Part shown: positions 53,525-64,000 of the stretch, in pieces
How positions within the stretch are numbered: the first letter of the stretch is position 1
Layout of the letters: each line of letters begins with the position of its first letter
Origin: Streptomyces aureoverticillatus
GTDB taxonomy: Bacteria; Actinomycetota; Actinomycetes; Streptomycetales; Streptomycetaceae
Length of the DNA stretch: 64,000 bases
NCBI RefSeq assembly: GCF_014649395.1
Contig: NZ_BMSY01000001.1
Span: 372,001 to 436,000 of the forward strand
Reading direction: 5' to 3'
The notes under the pieces: generated by a model
What the model saw: only the letters and a program-made list of their open reading frames with translations
Database searches by the model: none
Told to the model about the DNA's origin: nothing
Program-made: the position numbers and the translations under genes

Positions 53525-53929
53525 GGGGTTCCTCCTCATGAGTCCACTTGTTCACAACGAGAGGGGGTACGAGAGACCGCGCCGTCACCCCTGACGGCGT
53601 TGATCGAATACCCCAGTGTGCTCGTGAGTCGGCGCTCCCCACAGCGCGTGACCCATTGACCCGAGCTATACGCGGTCAACTATTAGCCATGAGGTACGGC
53701 CCGACCACACCCTTTTGGTCTCGGTTCAATCACACCTGGCCCGTACAACTTCCAAAATCCGGACAAACCGATCCTAGATAGATGGTTGCGAAACGGACGT
53801 GTTACACATCTAACGGTCAGGTGAGTCCGTATACCGGACAGATCGACGCCGAAAACCGGTTGCCGCGCAGGCGTTGAGAGTGCCCGGGGGCCTACGTCGT
53901 GGCGTCACCGTATCGTCCCGCGCAACGCG
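53525..53929. other. Upstream region of the bldK-like operon
   Basis: This stretch of about 400 nt without a gene precedes the binding-protein start. It is AT-richer around 53680-53850, as expected of a regulated promoter. TTGACC-N12-GGTCAA (53656-53679) is a perfect 6-bp inverted repeat 130 nt upstream of the start. I could not settle on a -10/-35 pair. Confidence 0.5.
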
Positions 53930-53975
53930 AGAGGCCGGTTTCGCCCACTCCGGAGAGTGGGCGAAACCGGCCTCT
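53930..53975 (-). terminator. 21-bp perfect hairpin terminator of typA
   Basis: AGAGGCCGGTTTCGCCCACTC (53930-53950) pairs perfectly with 53955-53975 around CGGA. It is 55 nt past the typA stop. No T-run follows on the minus strand. Confidence 0.88.
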
Positions 53976-54029
53976 GGACGTTACCGGACGCGCGTCGGCG
54001 CGCGGGCGTCAGCCGTGCTCGGCGGTGGT

Positions 54030-55937
<1,908 letters not shown>

Positions 55938-56106
55938 GCGAGGTGCGCTTCTCCCGGGAGGCTTGGACGGCGGCGCGTACGTCCATTTCGTACGCGTGCA
56001 CTGCCGGGCAGACGTGCCACGGCCTTACCCCATCCTACGGGTCCTCGCCGGGGGCGCACTGCGGGGCCTCCGGCGAGGCTGCTTCCGGCGGCCGGGGTGG
56101 CCGTGG

Positions 56107-56160
56107 ATCGCGGCCTGCGGCCTGCTCGTCCTCAAGCGCCGGACGGGCTTCTTTCCGCCC
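56107..56160. repeat. Dispersed repeat core between typA and the LpqW-like gene
   Basis: GCGGCCTGCGGCCTGCTCGT then CCTCAAGCGCCGGACGGGCT, the same sequence as at 58905-58941 and related to copies at 2.8, 13.6, 32.7 and 33.7 kb. It lies immediately downstream of the LpqW-like stop. Confidence 0.8.
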
Positions 56161-56166
56161 GCCCTT

Positions 56167-58629
56167 TCAGGACTTCGGCTGCTTGCCTGCTTTCGCTCCC
56201 GGCTTCAGGAAGCCCATGTCCTGGTAGATCGGGGTCTCGAAGCCGAAGGCGCCCGCGTTGGCGAGGTTGGTGCGGGTCGCCACCAGCTGGGGGCGCTGGT
56301 AGAGGGGGATGGAGCCCGCCGCCGCCCAGATGCGGGCGTCGGCCTTCTTCACCAGGGAGCGGTTCTCGGACTCGTCCAGTTCGGCGAGCGCCTGGTCGAA
56401 GAGCTGGTCGATGTGGTCGGTGCCGACCCGGGTGTAGTTCTGCTCGACGTTCAGGGAGCCGTCCGCCGCGGGCACCGGCTTGGCGAAGATCGGGCGGGCG
56501 TCGGTGGCGGGGAAGGCGGACGCGGGCCAGGAGTAGAGCGCCAGGTCGTACTGGCCGGACGCGACGTGGTCCTTGAAGTAGCTCTCGTCGGCGACCTTCG
56601 CGATCTCCGTACGGACGCCGATGCGCTGCAGCATCCGCGAGATCCGGTCGGCGACCGCGCGCAGCGACTCCGAGCCCGCCCCGGAGGGGAGCACGAAGCG
56701 GAGGGTGAGCGCCTTGCCGTCCTTGGCGAGCGGGACCGCGGCGGCGCCCTTGGCGGCAGCACCCTTCGGGGCGGCGGTGCCCTTGGGGGCGTACGCGCCG
56801 GGGGCGCCGCCCTGGGCCTGCTTCTTGGCCTTCCCGCCGGGGTCCTTCTTCCGCTCCTTGTCGGCCTCGCGGCGCGAGCCGAGCGCGTCGGCCTGGTGGA
56901 GCAGGACGGACTGCTGGTAGGCGGCGGCCGGTGCGGGGGCGAGGACGGAGATGCCGCCCTCGGCGGGCTTGTGGTCGTCGGCGCCCGGCTTCTGGTCCTC
57001 CTCGCCGACGATGTAGGTGCCGTCGTCGGAGCCGGAGCCCGAGCCGGAGCCGGAGCCGCTGTCCGACCCCGAGCCGGAGTCGGAGTCAGAACCGGAGCCG
57101 GAGCCCGAGTCCGAGTCGGAGCCCGAGTCCGAGCTGGAGTCCGAGTCCGAGCCGTCCTGGGAGTCTTGCGCGCCCGCCTCGCCTCCCGCCGTCTCCTCGT
57201 CCTCCCCGTCCCGGTCCTTCTCCTTCTGCTCCTTCTGCTCCTTGTCCTTCTTCTCCGTGAGCGCGCCGGGCGTCCAGCCCGCGTCGGCGAGCAGGCCGCG
57301 CGCCTCCGCCGTGTCCTGGTCACCGAGGGCGCCGCTGTTGTCGGCGTACGCTTCCTGCCCGGCGAGCGCGAGATGACTGCCGACCGGCTCGGCGGGCAGC
57401 CCCAGCGGCTTCAGAACCGTCTCGGCGAGCTTCTCGCGGTCCAGGGCGCGGGCCACGGCGCGGCGGACGCGGTCGTCGGCGAGGGGGCCGGTGGCGCCGT
57501 TGAGGGCGAGCTGGGTGTAGGCGGGTTCGAGGGACTTGCGGACCACGTAGCCGCGCAGGCCCTGCTGCTGCTCGGCGTACCGCTTGACGGCCTTGCGGGT
57601 CTTCGCGCGGGCCAGTTGCTCGGTCTCCGCGGCCTCCTCGTCGGAGCCGTGCGCGAGCGCCCACGAGCGCAGCGCTCCGGCGGGCGTGAGCCGCGCGCCG
57701 GGGCCGTGCGCGAGCGGACCCTGGCCGCCCTTGTCGCGGGCGGCGAGCGCGATGCGGCCGGCCTCGTCGGCGTCGACGTCGGCCACGTCGACCTTGCCCT
57801 CGGCGAGCGCGGCGGTGCGCTGGTCGCGCGGTACGGCGCGCAGCACCAGCTTGTCCGCCTTGGCGGGGCTGCCCCACCAGCGCGGGCTCCGCTGGAGCGT
57901 GACCTCGCCGGCGCCGCGGTCGACGTCCTTCAGGGCGAAGGGGCCCGCGGTGACCTTGAGCTTGGTGCGCGCGCCGTCGTTGAAGGAGTCCGGGGTGCCC
58001 ATGACGTCCTTCGGGTACAGCGGCGAGAACAGGGAGCGCCAGTCCGCGTACGGCTTGTCGAAGGTGACCCGCACCTCCAGGTTGTTGGCGCCGCGTTCGA
58101 TCTTGCCGATGCGGTCGTAGCCGGCGTTGCGGGCCGTCCAGTACGCGCTGTCCTTGCCGGACAGGGCGCGCCACTGGGCGGCGAAGTCGTCGGCGCCGAT
58201 CTCGCGGCCGTCGCTCCAGACCGCCTGCTGGTTCAGCTTGTAGAGCACCACCTGCTGCGGCTCGCGCTCGACGATCTTCGCGGACTCCAGGAAGTCGGCG
58301 TTGCGCTCGGGCCTGCCCCGTTCGTCGAGGCGGAACATCGACGGCAGTACGGCGCCGGCGACGCGGTTGGTCGCCGCGTCGGCGTCGGACTGGAAGGAGT
58401 TGAAGGTCTCGGGCAGCTCGTCGACCGCCCACTTCACCGTGCCCCCGTCGGCGACCAGGTCACGGGCGGCGGGCGCGATGTCCTGCGCGGCCGTGGCGGT
58501 GCCCGACTCGTCGCCCGAGCCGCACCCGGCGAGGGCGGGCAGCGCGAGGACTCCGGCCGCGAGGAACACGGCGGATCGGGCCGTGGCCGCCGGGCGGACC
58601 GGTCGCGGCCTGGCGCGGTCGTGGGGCAT
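56167..58629 (-). CDS. LpqW-like lipoprotein of the SBP_bac_5 family with Ser/Asp insertion
   Basis: An 820-residue lipoprotein: signal with lipobox 'LAGC' (C36), then an oligopeptide-binding fold ('WAVDELPETFNSFQSDADAATN', 'NQQAVWSDGREIGADDFAAQW'). It is interrupted around 450-545 by a charged Lys/Glu stretch and a run of Ser-Asp/Ser-Gly dipeptides (about 485-537). Family members are usually near 600 residues. No permease genes are adjacent, so it is not an obvious ABC importer component. Mycobacterial LpqW (Rv1166, beside typA) steers lipomannan synthesis. A similar regulatory role is inference. GGAGG is 8 nt before the ATG. Confidence 0.88.
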   Translation of the reverse strand: MPHDRARPRPVRPAATARSAVFLAAGVLALPALAGCGSGDESGTATAAQDIAPAARDLVADGGTVKWAVDELPETFNSFQSDADAATNRVAGAVLPSMFRLDERGRPERNADFLESAKIVEREPQQVVLYKLNQQAVWSDGREIGADDFAAQWRALSGKDSAYWTARNAGYDRIGKIERGANNLEVRVTFDKPYADWRSLFSPLYPKDVMGTPDSFNDGARTKLKVTAGPFALKDVDRGAGEVTLQRSPRWWGSPAKADKLVLRAVPRDQRTAALAEGKVDVADVDADEAGRIALAARDKGGQGPLAHGPGARLTPAGALRSWALAHGSDEEAAETEQLARAKTRKAVKRYAEQQQGLRGYVVRKSLEPAYTQLALNGATGPLADDRVRRAVARALDREKLAETVLKPLGLPAEPVGSHLALAGQEAYADNSGALGDQDTAEARGLLADAGWTPGALTEKKDKEQKEQKEKDRDGEDEETAGGEAGAQDSQDGSDSDSSSDSGSDSDSGSGSGSDSDSGSGSDSGSGSGSGSGSDDGTYIVGEEDQKPGADDHKPAEGGISVLAPAPAAAYQQSVLLHQADALGSRREADKERKKDPGGKAKKQAQGGAPGAYAPKGTAAPKGAAAKGAAAVPLAKDGKALTLRFVLPSGAGSESLRAVADRISRMLQRIGVRTEIAKVADESYFKDHVASGQYDLALYSWPASAFPATDARPIFAKPVPAADGSLNVEQNYTRVGTDHIDQLFDQALAELDESENRSLVKKADARIWAAAGSIPLYQRPQLVATRTNLANAGAFGFETPIYQDMGFLKPGAKAGKQPKS

Positions 58630-59182
58630 GACGGGTACCTCCGGGGGTCGCCCGGGCGCGGTGCCCTGCCGGGCGGCGGGGCGGAGGGCGGCCGGGTCTG
58701 GTGGCGTTTGCGCTCTGTACGTGTTGGTGCACGTATGGCGGCATTTCGGGTGAAATATGGAGTTGATCACATCTATCGCATCCACTGAAGGCGACGGGGC
58801 GCTGCGCTGGGCGGCGACACGGCGGGGTGGGCGCCGCAAGCCACCCGTGCGGCCCAACGTTCCCTCCGGCGCCGTCGGCCCCGCCGCACCGCCGATCGCG
58901 GCCTGCGGCCTGCTCGTCCTCAAACGCCGGACGGGCTTTCTCCCACCCGCCCGGCGATATGGAGCCCGCCCGGCGATTGAGGGCGAGCGCGCAAGCGCGA
59001 TCGGCGGCAACCCCGGGGTCGACAGTCACGGGCGGGCGGGAAAGAAAAGCGCATCCGCACAGCAAGCAAGAACCCCCCGGAGGGGGTCAATCCGCGCAGA
59101 TGGCTTCCCAACGCGGGATGTGAGGCGCGACACTCGCAGGCGCATGAGCGTTGCCACCGCACCCGTGAAGTGAGGGCAAGTC
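58630..59182. other. 553-nt intergenic region with a dispersed-repeat copy
   Basis: Contains no gene. AT-rich DNA at about 58735-58790 is probably the promoter area of the LpqW-like gene. The dispersed core lies at 58905-58941, followed by a partial second copy in inverted orientation (GCCCGCCCGGCGATTGAGGG, 58963-58982) that can pair with it. GTGAGGG before 59183 is the ribosome site of the next gene. Confidence 0.65.
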
Positions 59183-59503
59183 ATGGCTCTGCAAGATGAT
59201 CTGACGGCCATTCAGCGCTGCGTGGACGATCTGGTCCGCACCGTGGACCAGGTCGAGCGGCGGGCCGGCGCGGAACTGGCGGGCGTCGACTTCCGCCGGG
59301 TCCGCATGGACACCGAGCACCTGCGCGAGAGCGTCGCACTGCTGCGCGCCGCGGCCACCGGCACCCCACCGGCCCCGGCCCCGCCCGCTCCCCCGCAGGC
59401 CCGCCCCGAGCTGGTCACCATCCCCGACGCGCCGTACGACCGGTCCCTGTGGACGGACTCGGACGACGAGGGCCTGGGCGCACGCGACCGCCGCGCCCCC
59501 TAG
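59183..59503 (+). CDS. Small coiled-coil protein upstream of succinate dehydrogenase
   Basis: A 106-residue hydrophilic protein: residues 1-58 are heptad-like ('DDLTAIQRCVDDLVRTVDQVE'), and the rest is Pro/Ala-rich and acidic. GAGGG precedes the ATG. It reads into the sdh operon on the same strand with a 95-nt gap. I do not recognise a family. Codon positions show normal high-GC third positions, supporting a real gene. Confidence 0.7.
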   Translation: MALQDDLTAIQRCVDDLVRTVDQVERRAGAELAGVDFRRVRMDTEHLRESVALLRAAATGTPPAPAPPAPPQARPELVTIPDAPYDRSLWTDSDDEGLGARDRRAP

Positions 59504-59598
59504 CAGCACGCCCCGAGCAGGCCGAAACCTCGCCACACCCCCGGCACCCCCGGCACCACCGGCACCGGCACCCCCGCCTACGAAGGAGTGGAGCCTCG

Positions 59599-60432
59599 TT
59601 GGCCACTGGCACGGAACCCCATCTGAAGAAGGGCACGGCCCCCGGCGGCGTACGGCACGGCACGCGCGCCGCCATCACCGCTGCCCATTTGCGGACGGAC
59701 CGCTGGTGGCTCCAGCCGGCCGCGACCGCCGCGGGACTGTTCGCCTTCGTCGTGTACTCGACGTGGCGGGCGTTCGCGAACGCCGACTACTACGAGGCGC
59801 CCTACGTCTCGCCGTTCTACTCGCCGTGCATCGCGGAAAACTGCGAGCCGATGAAGAACGGCCCCAACTGGGAGATCTTCGGGAGCTGGTGGGGCCTCTC
59901 CCCCGCGCTGCTCATCCTCATCTTCCCGCTGGGCTTCCGGCTCACCTGCTACTACTACCGCAAGGCCTACTACCGCGGATTCTGGGCGTCCCCGCCCGCC
60001 TGCGCGGTCGCGGAGCCGCACGCGACGTACACCGGCGAAACGCGTTTCCCGCTGATCCTGCAGAACATCCACCGGTACTTCTTCTACGCGGCGGTGCCGG
60101 TCGCGGGCATTCTCACGTACGACACCGTGCTCGCCTTCCGTGACGAGCACTACGCGTGGGGACACATGGGGCTCGGCACCCTGGTGTTCCTCGTGAACAT
60201 CGTCCTCATCTGGGCCTACACGCTGTCCTGCCATTCCTGCCGGCACATCGTCGGCGGCAAGCTCAAGCATTTCTCCAAGCATCCGGTGCGCTATCGGATG
60301 TGGCGCTGGGTCGGCTGGCTGAACGGTCGTCACATGCTGCTCGCCTGGGCGTCGTTGATCAGCGTCGCGCTGGCTGACTTCTACGTGTACCTCATTGCTT
60401 CCGGCGCCTTTGACGATCCGAGGTTGTTCTGA
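59599..60432 (+). CDS. sdhC: Succinate dehydrogenase membrane subunit (Sdh1 type, 5 helices)
   Basis: A 277-residue membrane anchor with five hydrophobic helices (about 36-57, 87-110, 146-168, 185-210, 232-255). It differs from classical SdhC/SdhD. C211-H-S-C214-R-H216 ends helix 4, and an external 'SPCIAENCEP' loop has two cysteines. I recall that mycobacterial Sdh1 has a membrane-embedded Rieske-like [2Fe-2S] cluster in this subunit, and this motif would suit ligands. The TTG at 59599 is used, with GGAG 5 nt upstream. It overlaps sdhA by 1 nt (TGATG). Confidence 0.88.
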   Translation: MATGTEPHLKKGTAPGGVRHGTRAAITAAHLRTDRWWLQPAATAAGLFAFVVYSTWRAFANADYYEAPYVSPFYSPCIAENCEPMKNGPNWEIFGSWWGLSPALLILIFPLGFRLTCYYYRKAYYRGFWASPPACAVAEPHATYTGETRFPLILQNIHRYFFYAAVPVAGILTYDTVLAFRDEHYAWGHMGLGTLVFLVNIVLIWAYTLSCHSCRHIVGGKLKHFSKHPVRYRMWRWVGWLNGRHMLLAWASLISVALADFYVYLIASGAFDDPRLF

Positions 60433-62360
60433 TGGCTCAAGTGGAACGGCAGCAGTGGGACGTCGTCGTGGTGGGGGCCGGCGGTGCCGGGCTGCGGGCC
60501 GCCATCGAGGCGCGTGAGCAGGGCGCGCGTACGGCGGTGATCTGCAAGTCACTGTTCGGCAAGGCCCATACGGTGATGGCCGAGGGCGGCATCGCGGCGT
60601 CCATGGGCAATGTGAACTCCGGCGACAACTGGCAGGTGCACTTCCGCGACACCCTGCGCGGCGGGAAATTCCTCAACCAGTGGCGGATGGCGGAGCTGCA
60701 CGCGCGCGAGGCGCCCGACCGGGTGTGGGAACTGGAGACCTGGGGCGCGCTCTTCGACCGGACGAAGGACGGGCGGATCTCGCAGCGGAACTTCGGCGGG
60801 CACGAATATCCCCGGCTCGCGCACGTCGGCGACCGTACGGGACTCGAACTGATCCGTACGCTCCAGCAGAAGATCGTCGCACTGCAGCAGGAGGACGAGC
60901 GCGAATTCGGTGACCACGAAGCCCGGTTGAAGGTATTCCAGGAGTGCACGGTAACTCGGGTCCTCAAGGACGGCGAGCGGGTCAGCGGCGCTTTCTGTTA
61001 CGAGCGCGAGAGCGGGCGGTTCTTCGTCGTCGAGGCACCGAGCGTGGTGCTCGCCACCGGTGGCATCGGCAAGTCCTTCAAGGTGACGTCGAATTCGTGG
61101 GAGTACACGGGCGACGGGCACGCGCTCGCGCTGCTCGCCGGGGCGCCGCTGCTGAACATGGAGTTCGTGCAGTTCCACCCCACGGGAATGGTGTGGCCAC
61201 CCTCGGTGAAAGGCATCCTCGTCACCGAATCCGTGCGCGGCGACGGCGGCGTACTGCGCAATTCCGACGGCAAGCGCTTCATGTTCGACTACATCCCGGA
61301 CGTCTTCAAGGAGAAGTACGCGGAGTCCGAGCAGGAGGGCGACCGCTGGTACGAGGACCCCGACAACAACCGCCGCCCGCCCGAGCTGTTGCCCCGCGAC
61401 GAGGTGGCGCGGGCCATCAACGCCGAGGTGAAGGCGGGCCGCGGCTCGCCGCACGGCGGGGTGTTCCTCGACGTGTCGACGCGCATGCCCGCCGACGTCA
61501 TCCGGCGCCGGCTGCCGTCGATGTACCACCAGTTCAAGGAGCTCGCGGACGTCGACATCACCGCCGAGGCGATGGAGGTCGGGCCGACCTGCCACTACGT
61601 GATGGGCGGCATCGCGGTCGAGTCGGACACGGCGGCGGCGCGCGGTGTGCCCGGTCTGTTCGCGGCCGGTGAGGTCGCGGGCGGCATGCACGGCTCGAAC
61701 CGGCTCGGCGGCAACTCGCTGTCCGACCTGCTGGTGTTCGGGCGGCGGGCCGGTCTGTACGCGGCGCGGTACGCGGCCGAGTCGGCCACCGCGCCCGTGG
61801 TGGACGAGGCGCTGGTGGACGCGGCGGCCGCGGAGGCGCTGCGGCCGTTCAGCGCCGAAGGACCGGAGGCCGGGGCGGCGCCCGAGAACCCGTACACCCT
61901 GCACCAGGAACTCCAGCAGACGATGAACGACCTGGTGGGCATCATCCGCCGCGAGGGCGAGATGGCCGAGGCCCTGGACAAGCTCGCGGAGCTGCGGCAG
62001 CGGGCCCGCCGGGCCGGGGTGGAGGGCCACCGCCAGTTCAACCCGGGCTGGCACCTGGCGCTCGACCTGCGCAACATGCTGCTGGTCAGCGAGTGCGTGG
62101 CACGGGCCGCCCTGGAGCGGACGGAGAGCCGCGGCGGGCACACCCGCGAGGACCACCCCGGCATGAGCCGCGACTGGCGCCGCGTGAACCTGCTGTGCGC
62201 GCTCGCCGATCCCACCGGTGGTCTCGCGGCGACCGACCCGGCCCGCGGCCAGATCGCCCTCACCCGGGTCACCACCGACCCCATCCGCCCCGACCTGCTC
62301 GCCCTCTTCGACAAGGAGGAGCTGGTCAAGTACCTCGCCGAAGAGGAGCTCTACGAGTGA
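60432..62360 (+). CDS. sdhA: Succinate dehydrogenase flavoprotein subunit
   Basis: A 642-residue FAD-binding subunit oxidising succinate to fumarate. 'VVVGAGGAGLRAAIEA' binds the ADP moiety, 'GKAHTVMAEGGIAA' holds the His expected to carry covalent FAD, and 'HPTGMVWPP' with 'RGDGG' forms the dicarboxylate site. 'HGSNRLGGNSLSDLLVFG' is the second FAD contact. Its size and sequence type match mycobacterial Sdh1 (Rv0248c, recalled). It is translationally coupled on both sides. Confidence 0.95.
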   Translation: MAQVERQQWDVVVVGAGGAGLRAAIEAREQGARTAVICKSLFGKAHTVMAEGGIAASMGNVNSGDNWQVHFRDTLRGGKFLNQWRMAELHAREAPDRVWELETWGALFDRTKDGRISQRNFGGHEYPRLAHVGDRTGLELIRTLQQKIVALQQEDEREFGDHEARLKVFQECTVTRVLKDGERVSGAFCYERESGRFFVVEAPSVVLATGGIGKSFKVTSNSWEYTGDGHALALLAGAPLLNMEFVQFHPTGMVWPPSVKGILVTESVRGDGGVLRNSDGKRFMFDYIPDVFKEKYAESEQEGDRWYEDPDNNRRPPELLPRDEVARAINAEVKAGRGSPHGGVFLDVSTRMPADVIRRRLPSMYHQFKELADVDITAEAMEVGPTCHYVMGGIAVESDTAAARGVPGLFAAGEVAGGMHGSNRLGGNSLSDLLVFGRRAGLYAARYAAESATAPVVDEALVDAAAAEALRPFSAEGPEAGAAPENPYTLHQELQQTMNDLVGIIRREGEMAEALDKLAELRQRARRAGVEGHRQFNPGWHLALDLRNMLLVSECVARAALERTESRGGHTREDHPGMSRDWRRVNLLCALADPTGGLAATDPARGQIALTRVTTDPIRPDLLALFDKEELVKYLAEEELYE

Positions 62361-63181
62361 GTACGAGTACGACTTCCGGCACGGATTCGGATTCCGGCAC
62401 GGGCGGCGGCGGGAGCGCCTACGACGCGCGCTTCCGGGTCTGGCGCGGCGACGTCGAAGGCGGCGACCTGAAGGACTTCACCGTCCGCGTCAACGAGGGC
62501 GAGGTGGTCCTCGACATCATCCACCGCCTCCAGGCCACCCAGGCCCCCGACCTCGCGGTGCGGTGGAACTGCAAGGCGGGCAAGTGCGGTTCGTGCTCCG
62601 CCGAGATCAACGGCCGCCCCCGCCTGATGTGCATGACCCGCATGTCGGTCTTCGCCCGCGAGGACGTCATCACGGTGACGCCGCTGCGCGCGTTCCCGGT
62701 GGTGCGGGACCTGGTGACCGACGTCGGCTTCAACTACACCAAGGCGCGGGAGGTGCCCGCCTTCGTACCGCCGAAGGACCTCGGCCCCGGCGAGTACCGC
62801 ATGATGCAGGAGGACGTGGACCGCTCCCAGGAGTTCCGCAAGTGCATCGAGTGCTTCCTGTGCCAGGACACCTGCCATGTGGTGCGTGACCACGAGGAGA
62901 ACAAGACGGCCTTCGCGGGCCCCCGCTTCCTGATGCGGGTGGCCGAACTCGACATGCACCCGCTGGACGCCGCCGCCGACACCGGCCTGGACCGCAAGGC
63001 CACCGCCCAGGAGGAACACGGCCTCGGCTACTGCAACATCACCAAGTGCTGCACGGAGGTGTGCCCCGAGGGCATCCACATCACCGACAACGCGCTGATT
63101 CCCTTGAAGGAGCGCGCCGTCGACCGGAAGTACGATCCGCTGGTCTGGCTGGGGAACAAGATCCGGCGGCGGCCGACGTAG
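62357..63181 (+). CDS. sdhB: Succinate dehydrogenase iron-sulfur subunit
   Basis: A 274-residue electron-transfer subunit. The [2Fe-2S] domain has 'WNCKAGKCGSCSAEINGRPRLMC', and the C-terminal domain has 'CIECFLCQDTC' and 'CNITKCCTEVCPEGI' for the [4Fe-4S] and [3Fe-4S] clusters. The GTG at 62357 overlaps the sdhA stop (GTGA) with AGGAG 8 nt upstream. The first 20 residues are Ser/Thr/Gly-rich. Last gene of the sdhCAB operon. Confidence 0.95.
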   Translation: MSTSTTSGTDSDSGTGGGGSAYDARFRVWRGDVEGGDLKDFTVRVNEGEVVLDIIHRLQATQAPDLAVRWNCKAGKCGSCSAEINGRPRLMCMTRMSVFAREDVITVTPLRAFPVVRDLVTDVGFNYTKAREVPAFVPPKDLGPGEYRMMQEDVDRSQEFRKCIECFLCQDTCHVVRDHEENKTAFAGPRFLMRVAELDMHPLDAAADTGLDRKATAQEEHGLGYCNITKCCTEVCPEGIHITDNALIPLKERAVDRKYDPLVWLGNKIRRRPT

Positions 63182-63276
63182 CGGCGGTCCGGGGGCTGGG
63201 TGGGGGTAATCCCCCGCCCAGGATTCTCCTGATTGCCTCCATGGTCACGGGCGTCCCGCGAGATCAGCATGGAGGC

Positions 63277-64000
63277 ATGAACCTTCGCGATCTTCGTTCC
63301 TCCCGTTCCTGTTCCCGTTCCCGCAGGGGCGCGCTCGCCCTGGGGCTGGCCGTTGCCACCGTGCTCGCCGCCGGGGCGGCCGCGCCGGTGTCCGCGCAGT
63401 CCGCACAGGACACGGGCGGCGCCCCGGGGGCGCACGGGGTGCGGGCCGAGCTGCCCGCGCCGACCGGGCCGCACGCCATCGGTACGTTCTCGACCCGCCT
63501 GGTCGACCGCTCCCGGCACGACCCGTGGGTCACCTCGCAGCCGTACCGGGAGCTGATGGTGAACGTCTGGTACCCGGCACGGGCCTCCGGCGGGCACGGT
63601 GTCGCGCCATACATGGCCGAGGGCGCCGCCGCGCGCTGGGACGCGACGGGGCCGCACGGCATCCCCAAGGGCGCCGTCGACTGGGCGGGCATGCGGACGC
63701 ACGCACGCGAGGGGGCGCCCCTCGACAAGGCGGCGGGCGGCGGGCGGCTGCCCGTGCTCGTGTACAGCGCGGGCGCCGGCGACCCCCGCAGCTGGGGCAC
63801 GGCGCTCGTCGAGGACATGGCCAGTCGCGGCTACGTGGTCGTCACCGTCGACCACACCTACGAGTCGCCGGGCGTGCAGTTCCCCGACGGCTCGGTGAAG
63901 GACAACAAGCCGCTGCTGGACGCGCTCGCCCAGACCCCGCCGGAGAAGATGTCGCCGCTCCTGAAGAAGGTGCTCGACATCCGCGTCGCCGACGACAAGT
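63277..64000 (+). CDS. Secreted alpha/beta hydrolase (PAF-acetylhydrolase-like), 3' end missing
   Basis: The first 241 residues of an exported hydrolase, cut by the window edge. An Arg-rich signal peptide ('RRGALALGLAVATVLAAGAAA', cleavage after 'VSA-Q') is followed by 'GTFSTRLVDRSRHDP', 'RELMVNVWYPA' and 'LPVLVYSAGAGDPRSWG', the order found in bacterial platelet-activating-factor acetylhydrolase/chlorophyllase-like enzymes. The nucleophile elbow would lie beyond the edge. GGAGG is only 1 nt before the ATG, so the in-frame ATG at 63241 cannot be excluded, although it would spoil the signal peptide. Confidence 0.78.
   Translation, partial: MNLRDLRSSRSCSRSRRGALALGLAVATVLAAGAAAPVSAQSAQDTGGAPGAHGVRAELPAPTGPHAIGTFSTRLVDRSRHDPWVTSQPYRELMVNVWYPARASGGHGVAPYMAEGAAARWDATGPHGIPKGAVDWAGMRTHAREGAPLDKAAGGGRLPVLVYSAGAGDPRSWGTALVEDMASRGYVVVTVDHTYESPGVQFPDGSVKDNKPLLDALAQTPPEKMSPLLKKVLDIRVADDK

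Noticed and set aside
59449..59598. N-terminal extension of the Sdh membrane subunit
   Set aside because: The frame is open upstream but overlaps the preceding gene and reads Pro/His-rich sequence. TTG at 59599 has a ribosome site and starts where homologues start.

Overview
This window is chromosomal DNA of a high-GC actinomycete, almost certainly a Streptomyces. GC is above 70% over most of its length, GTG and TTG starts are frequent, there are bldK-type oligopeptide permeases, a mycothiol gene (mshB) and aerial-actinomycete style ECF sigma/anti-sigma pairs. Much of the gene order matches, from memory, the Mycobacterium tuberculosis interval from about Rv1165 to Rv1232 (typA, lpqW, mshB, fdxC, dapC, dapE, LOG protein, folP2, tag, DUF3117, O-methyltransferase, sigE, rseA, htrA, tatB, mrp, DUF1003, MgtE-like), so most of the window is ancestral actinobacterial core.

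Layout. 1-9.1 kb: MgtE-like CBS protein, DUF1003 membrane protein and Mrp on the plus strand, converging on an envelope-stress operon (sigE-like, rseA-like, htrA-like, tatB) on the minus strand. 9.3-18.5 kb: O-methyltransferase with an apparent ATT start, DUF3117 protein, enoyl-CoA hydratase, 3-methyladenine glycosylase, DivIVA-like protein, FolP2-type DHPS homologue, LOG protein, and the lysine/peptidoglycan genes dapE and dapC with a 7Fe ferredoxin. 18.6-30.1 kb: GNAT protein, a tandem pair of SirB1-type transglutaminase-like genes, a NarL-type two-component system coupled to an ABC-2 exporter, a large PG-binding membrane protein, DUF6113-like protein and mshB. 30.3-32.5 kb: S9 peptidase.

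32.5-33.9 kb holds no convincing gene. It contains about 24 degenerate units at a period near 30 bp, many able to fold as a small GGGC/GCCC stem with a GNNA loop, bracketed by inverted repeats of about 70 bp.

33.9-53.5 kb: two complete five-gene oligopeptide ABC importers on the minus strand. The one next to typA matches the position of bldK. Between them lies an accessory block (about 39.8-47.6 kb): an ECF sigma factor with a coupled membrane protein, an O-methyltransferase followed by a C-terminal fragment of a paralogue, and, in visibly AT-richer DNA, a class I lanthipeptide cluster: precursor (47182-47400), full-length LanB dehydratase and LanC cyclase. The precursor has an LD-rich leader and a Ser/Thr/Cys-rich core reminiscent of, but not identical to, NAI-107/planosporicin. 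No transporter, leader protease or immunity gene is present. This is the best candidate for an undescribed system.

53.9-64 kb: typA with a 21-bp perfect terminator stem, an LpqW-like lipoprotein with a Ser/Asp repeat insertion, a three-subunit Sdh1-type succinate dehydrogenase whose membrane subunit carries a CHSCRH motif, and the start of a secreted alpha/beta hydrolase cut by the window edge.

A dispersed palindromic repeat family (core CTCGTCCTCAAACGCCGG) occurs in at least six intergenic places.
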